19,107 nt of DNA from an uncultured Anaerococcus sp. (GTDB lineage: Bacteria; Bacillota_A; Clostridia; Tissierellales; Peptoniphilaceae), in NCBI GenBank assembly GCA_902488555.1, contig CABTWT010000013.1, positions 1 to 19,107 of the forward strand. Reading direction: 5' to 3'. The notes under the pieces are model-generated. The model was not told the DNA's origin, made no database searches, and saw only the letters and a program-made list of their open reading frames with translations. Below are positions 16,026 to 19,107 of this stretch, piece by piece (within the stretch, counting starts at the first letter, position 1; each line of letters starts with the position of its first letter). A program made the translations under genes and the position numbers.

Positions 16026-17030
16026 ATGACAACTAAAGTAGCGATTAATGGATTTGGTAGAATTGGACGTTTAACACTAAGAAGAATAGCAAAAGTAGAA
16101 GATGATATCGAAGTAGTAGCTATCAACGACCTCATTGACAAACACGGTCTTGCTTACGCTTTCAAATACGATACAGCACAAGGAAGATTCGACGGTGAAT
16201 TTGAAGAAACAGAAGATGGTTTCAAAGTAAATGGTAAAGACATCAAAATCTTTGCTGAAAGAAACCCAGAAGACCTACCATGGGAAGAACTAGGAGTAGA
16301 TGTTGTACTTGAATGTACAGGATTCTTCACAGAAAAAGAAAAAGCAGAAGCACACATTAAAGCAGGTGCTAAAAAAGTTCTAATTTCAGCTCCTGGTAAA
16401 GGTGATATGAAAACAATTGTTTATGGTGTAAACCATGAAATCCTTGATGGTTCAGAAACAGTAGTATCAGCAGCAAGCTGTACAACAAACTGCCTTGCAC
16501 CAATGGTAAATGTACTAGTAAAAGAATTTGGATTTGTTACAGGACAAATGTCAACAATCCACGCATACACAGCAACACAAGCTATCCAAGATACACCAGC
16601 AACTAAAAAAGACCTTAGGGGTGGACGTGCAGCTGCACAAAACACAATCCCAGCTTCAACAGGTGCTGCTAAAGCAGTAGGTAAAGTACTACCAGAAGTT
16701 GAAGGTAAAATTGATGGTACAGCTCTAAGAGTTCCTACAATTACAGGATCTGTTACAGAACTTTACTCAATTCTTGAGAAAAAAGTTACTGTAGAAGAAG
16801 TTAATGAAGCTATGAAAAAATACTCATCTGATGCATTTGCTTATGAAACTGAAGATGTTGTATCTAGCGATATAATCGGCTACCCAGCAGGATCTGTTTT
16901 TGATTCACAACTTACAAAAGTTGTTGAAAATGGTGATACACAAATCGTTAAAACAGTAGCTTGGTATGATAACGAAGCAGGTTACGTATCTAACCTTGTA
17001 AGAACACTTGATTATTTAGCTAAACTTTAA
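16026..17030 (+). CDS. gapA: Glyceraldehyde-3-phosphate dehydrogenase
   Basis: GapA converts glyceraldehyde 3-phosphate to 1,3-bisphosphoglycerate with NAD. The N-terminal Rossmann motif is [15 protein letters not shown] with its Asp suggests NAD preference, and the catalytic cysteine is C152 in [11 protein letters not shown]. The C-terminal [14 protein letters not shown] is typical. The 334-residue length is standard. The start is ATG with a strong AGGAGG. Its codon choice looks restricted, as for highly expressed genes. It leads the glycolytic operon, and a hairpin separates it from pgk. No cggR-like regulator gene precedes it in this window. Confidence 0.98.
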   Translation: MTTKVAINGFGRIGRLTLRRIAKVEDDIEVVAINDLIDKHGLAYAFKYDTAQGRFDGEFEETEDGFKVNGKDIKIFAERNPEDLPWEELGVDVVLECTGFFTEKEKAEAHIKAGAKKVLISAPGKGDMKTIVYGVNHEILDGSETVVSAASCTTNCLAPMVNVLVKEFGFVTGQMSTIHAYTATQAIQDTPATKKDLRGGRAAAQNTIPASTGAAKAVGKVLPEVEGKIDGTALRVPTITGSVTELYSILEKKVTVEEVNEAMKKYSSDAFAYETEDVVSSDIIGYPAGSVFDSQLTKVVENGDTQIVKTVAWYDNEAGYVSNLVRTLDYLAKL

Positions 17031-17040
17031 GAGATAGTCT

Positions 17041-17073
17041 AGGGGCGGAGATATTTATCTCTTGCCCCTTTAT
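17041..17073 (+). terminator. Hairpin terminator between gap and pgk, probably partial
   Basis: The lower stem is AGGGGC with GCCCCT (17041-17046, 17064-17069), the upper stem GAGAT with ATCTC (17048-17052, 17057-17061), and a 4-base loop. A short TTTATTT follows. This is the most GC-rich hairpin among the intergenic ones. It lies 18 bases before the pgk start with no room for a promoter, so some transcripts must pass through. Confidence 0.75.
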
Positions 17074-17087
17074 TTATGAGGTGAATT

Positions 17088-18284
17088 ATGAACAAAAAAA
17101 CTGTAAAAGATTTAGATGTTAAAGGCAAAAAAGTATTAGTTAGAGTTGATTTCAATGTTCCTCTTTCAAAAGAAAACAAGGGCGTAATTGCTGATGATAC
17201 AAGAATTAAGGCAGCACTTCCTACCATTGACTACCTATTAGATAATGATGCAAAAGTTATTTTGATGAGCCACTTGGGTAGACCAAAGGGAGAAGCAAAT
17301 CCAGAATTTGCTCTAAAGCCAGTTGCTGAATGGTTAGAAAACCACTATGGCGATAAATTCCACTTTTTACCAAGCCCTGAAGTAGTAGATGAAAAGGTGA
17401 TAGAAGAAGTAGCTAATCTTAAAGAAGGTGAACTTGCTCTACTAGAAAATACCAGATATGTAGGTGGAGAAACAAAAAATGATGAAGAATTTTCAAAGAA
17501 ATTAGCTTCTCTTGCCGACCTTTATGTAAATGATGCTTTCGGTACTAGCCATAGAGCACACTCATCAAACGTTGGTGTTGCAAGTATTCTTCCTTCAGCA
17601 GTAGGTTTTTTGATTGAAAAAGAAATTGATGTTATGGGCAGGGCTTTGGAAAATCCAGAAAAACCATTTGTATCAATACTTGGTGGTGCGAAGGTATCTG
17701 ATAAGATTGGTGTAATTGAAAATCTACTTACAAAAGTTGACACTATCCTTATAGGTGGTGGTATGGCTTATACCTTCCTAAAAGCACAAGGCAAGGAAAT
17801 CGGTAAGTCTCTTCTAGAAGAAGACAAGATGGATCTATCTCTTGAACTACTAGAAAGAGCTAAGGAAAATGGAGTTGAAATCCTACTACCAGTAGATGTT
17901 GTTATAGCTGATGAAATCAAACCTGGAGTTGAAACACAAGTAGTTGACATCGATAGTATTCCAGCTGACAAAGAAGCTTTAGATATAGGACCAAAAACAG
18001 CTGAACTTTTTGCAGAAAAAATCAAAGCTGCTAAGACAGCAGTTTGGAATGGACCAATGGGAGTATTTGAAATCAAAGAATTCTCAAATGGTACAAACAA
18101 GGTTGCAAAAGCACTAGCAGAAGCTGATGCTACAACAATAGTAGGTGGTGGAGACTCTGCTCTTGCTATTGAAATGGCAGGACTAAAAGATAAAATCACC
18201 CACGTTTCTACAGGTGGTGGAGCTAGCTTAGAATTCCTAGAAGGAAAAGACCTACCAGGCATTTCAGCAATCGAAGATAAGTAA
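17088..18284 (+). CDS. pgk: Phosphoglycerate kinase
   Basis: Pgk moves the phosphate of 1,3-bisphosphoglycerate to ADP, making ATP. Visible motifs are [12 protein letters not shown] near residue 20, [12 protein letters not shown] near residue 60, [11 protein letters not shown] near 120, the nucleotide-side [18 protein letters not shown] near 200, WNGPMGVFE and [11 protein letters not shown] near the C-terminus. The 398-residue length is normal. GAGGTG precedes the ATG. It is downstream of gap and its hairpin and 9 bases before tpiA. Confidence 0.98.
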   Translation: MNKKTVKDLDVKGKKVLVRVDFNVPLSKENKGVIADDTRIKAALPTIDYLLDNDAKVILMSHLGRPKGEANPEFALKPVAEWLENHYGDKFHFLPSPEVVDEKVIEEVANLKEGELALLENTRYVGGETKNDEEFSKKLASLADLYVNDAFGTSHRAHSSNVGVASILPSAVGFLIEKEIDVMGRALENPEKPFVSILGGAKVSDKIGVIENLLTKVDTILIGGGMAYTFLKAQGKEIGKSLLEEDKMDLSLELLERAKENGVEILLPVDVVIADEIKPGVETQVVDIDSIPADKEALDIGPKTAELFAEKIKAAKTAVWNGPMGVFEIKEFSNGTNKVAKALAEADATTIVGGGDSALAIEMAGLKDKITHVSTGGGASLEFLEGKDLPGISAIEDK

Positions 18285-18293
18285 GGAGATATT

Positions 18294-19046
18294 ATGCGTA
18301 AACCCGTAATCGTTGGAAATTGGAAGATGAACAAATCTGTTACAGAAGCTAAAGACCTATTAGAAGCTATCAAAAATTCCGAACTTGATAGTGAAGTAGA
18401 AGCAGGAGTTTGTGTACCAGCTATTGACTTATGTGCTGCATCTAAAATTCTAGATGGTAGTGATATAAAATTCGGTGGACAAAATATGTACTACGAAGAA
18501 TCAGGTGCTTTCACAGGAGAGATTTCTCCACTAATGCTAAATGATATTAAGGCTGATTATGTAATACTAGGTCACTCTGAACGTCGCGATATTTTTGGTG
18601 AATGCGATGAACTAATCAATAAAAAAGTCTTATCTGCCTTTGAACATGGCTTAACACCTATTCTATGTTGTGGTGAATCTCTAGAAGAAAGAGAAGCTAA
18701 CAAGCAAGAAGAAAAGGTAAAATCACAAATTGAAGCTGACCTTAAAGGTGTAAGCGAAGATGATGTTAAGAAATTAATCATAGCTTATGAACCAATTTGG
18801 GCAATAGGCACAGGAAAAACTGCATCAGCTGAAGATGCGGAAGCAATGTGTGCTTACATTAGAAACTTAGTTGCTGATTTATATTCGAAAGAAGCAGCAG
18901 AAGCAGTACGTATCCAATACGGTGGATCTGTAAAACCAGCTAATGTTAAGGAACTAATGGCAAAAGAAAATATTGATGGTGCCCTAGTAGGTGGAGCAAG
19001 CCTTAAAGCAGAAGATTTTGCTGCTCTAGTAAATCATAGAAAATAA
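18294..19046 (+). CDS. tpiA: Triosephosphate isomerase
   Basis: TpiA interconverts dihydroxyacetone phosphate and glyceraldehyde 3-phosphate. Catalytic residues seen are N9 and K11 (GNWKMN), H94 (GHSERR) and E166 (AYEPIWAIGTG), with the phosphate-binding GGSVKPAN near the end. The 250-residue length is standard. AAGGAG lies 6 bases before the ATG, and the pgk stop is 9 bases upstream with no terminator between, so the two are co-transcribed. Confidence 0.98.
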   Translation: MRKPVIVGNWKMNKSVTEAKDLLEAIKNSELDSEVEAGVCVPAIDLCAASKILDGSDIKFGGQNMYYEESGAFTGEISPLMLNDIKADYVILGHSERRDIFGECDELINKKVLSAFEHGLTPILCCGESLEEREANKQEEKVKSQIEADLKGVSEDDVKKLIIAYEPIWAIGTGKTASAEDAEAMCAYIRNLVADLYSKEAAEAVRIQYGGSVKPANVKELMAKENIDGALVGGASLKAEDFAALVNHRK

Positions 19047-19072
19047 TTAATAAATAAAAGGAGAATATTTAA

Positions 19073-19107
19073 ATGAGCTTAATTACAAGTGTATATGCAA
19101 GACAAAT
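19073..19107 (+). CDS. eno: Enolase, first 11 codons (cut by window end)
   Basis: ATG at 19073 follows AAGGAGA with good spacing and reads MSLITSVYARQ, which resembles the start of enolase (M..I..VYAREVLDSRGNP). The position after tpiA in a glycolytic operon supports this. Only 35 bases are visible, so the call rests on the first residues and context. No phosphoglycerate mutase gene lies between tpiA and this gene. Confidence 0.75.
   Translation, partial: MSLITSVYARQ

Noticed and set aside
17768..18373. Long minus-strand open frame opposite pgk
   Set aside because: It is a shadow of the strongly supported pgk and tpiA frames, spans their junction, and has no recognisable domain.

Overview
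The window is AT-rich, gene-dense DNA from a low-GC anaerobic Firmicute. A Peptoniphilaceae-type organism close to Anaerococcus or its relatives fits best. The pointers are an IspH-ribosomal-protein-S1 fusion, a bacterial V/A-type ATPase operon, strong GGAGG-like ribosome sites and AT-rich codon choice. The genus is inferred from memory of these families, not from a search. No IS element, CRISPR array, tRNA or rRNA was seen. No stretch over 300 bases lacks a gene; the longest gaps are about 95-110 bases and hold promoters and hairpins.

Region 1 (1-2918): the 3' part of an ispH-rpsA fusion gene, an intrinsic terminator, and miaB (tRNA ms2i6A synthase) placed too close behind the terminator to have its own promoter there. 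Region 2 (3014-11752): a nine-gene V/A-type ATPase operon in the order C, [I N-terminal half + H-like coil], [I remainder], K, F(G), E, A, B, D. It is closed by a bidirectional terminator shared with a convergent rodA. Region 3 (11757-12938, minus strand): rodA, a SEDS peptidoglycan polymerase, with a good extended -10 promoter. Region 4 (about 13046-15924): a tightly packed operon of nth (endonuclease III, apparently starting at ATT), a Cof-type HAD phosphatase, trmL and trxB. Region 5 (16026 to the end): a glycolytic operon of gapA, pgk, tpiA and the first 11 codons of eno.

The most unusual part is subunit I of the V/A-ATPase. In the families I know it is one polypeptide. Here its soluble arm is cut into two genes. 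The first carries the N-terminal half and ends in a 108-residue coil that looks like the peripheral-stalk subunit H/NtpF, for which no separate gene exists in the operon. The second starts exactly where the first stops in the family fold, and it carries the missing half-arm twice, as a diverged tandem repeat, before the normal membrane domain. Two copies of the first protein plus one of the second would give two complete arms, each with a fused H coil. That would match the two peripheral stalks of these enzymes. This is an inference that structure prediction can test.

Other points: subunit F stops right after its core and lacks the usual C-terminal helix; the K subunit lacks the Gln and Ser/Thr seen in Na+ rotor rings, which favours protons; nth appears to use a rare ATT start; and two operons contain internal terminators that must be read through.
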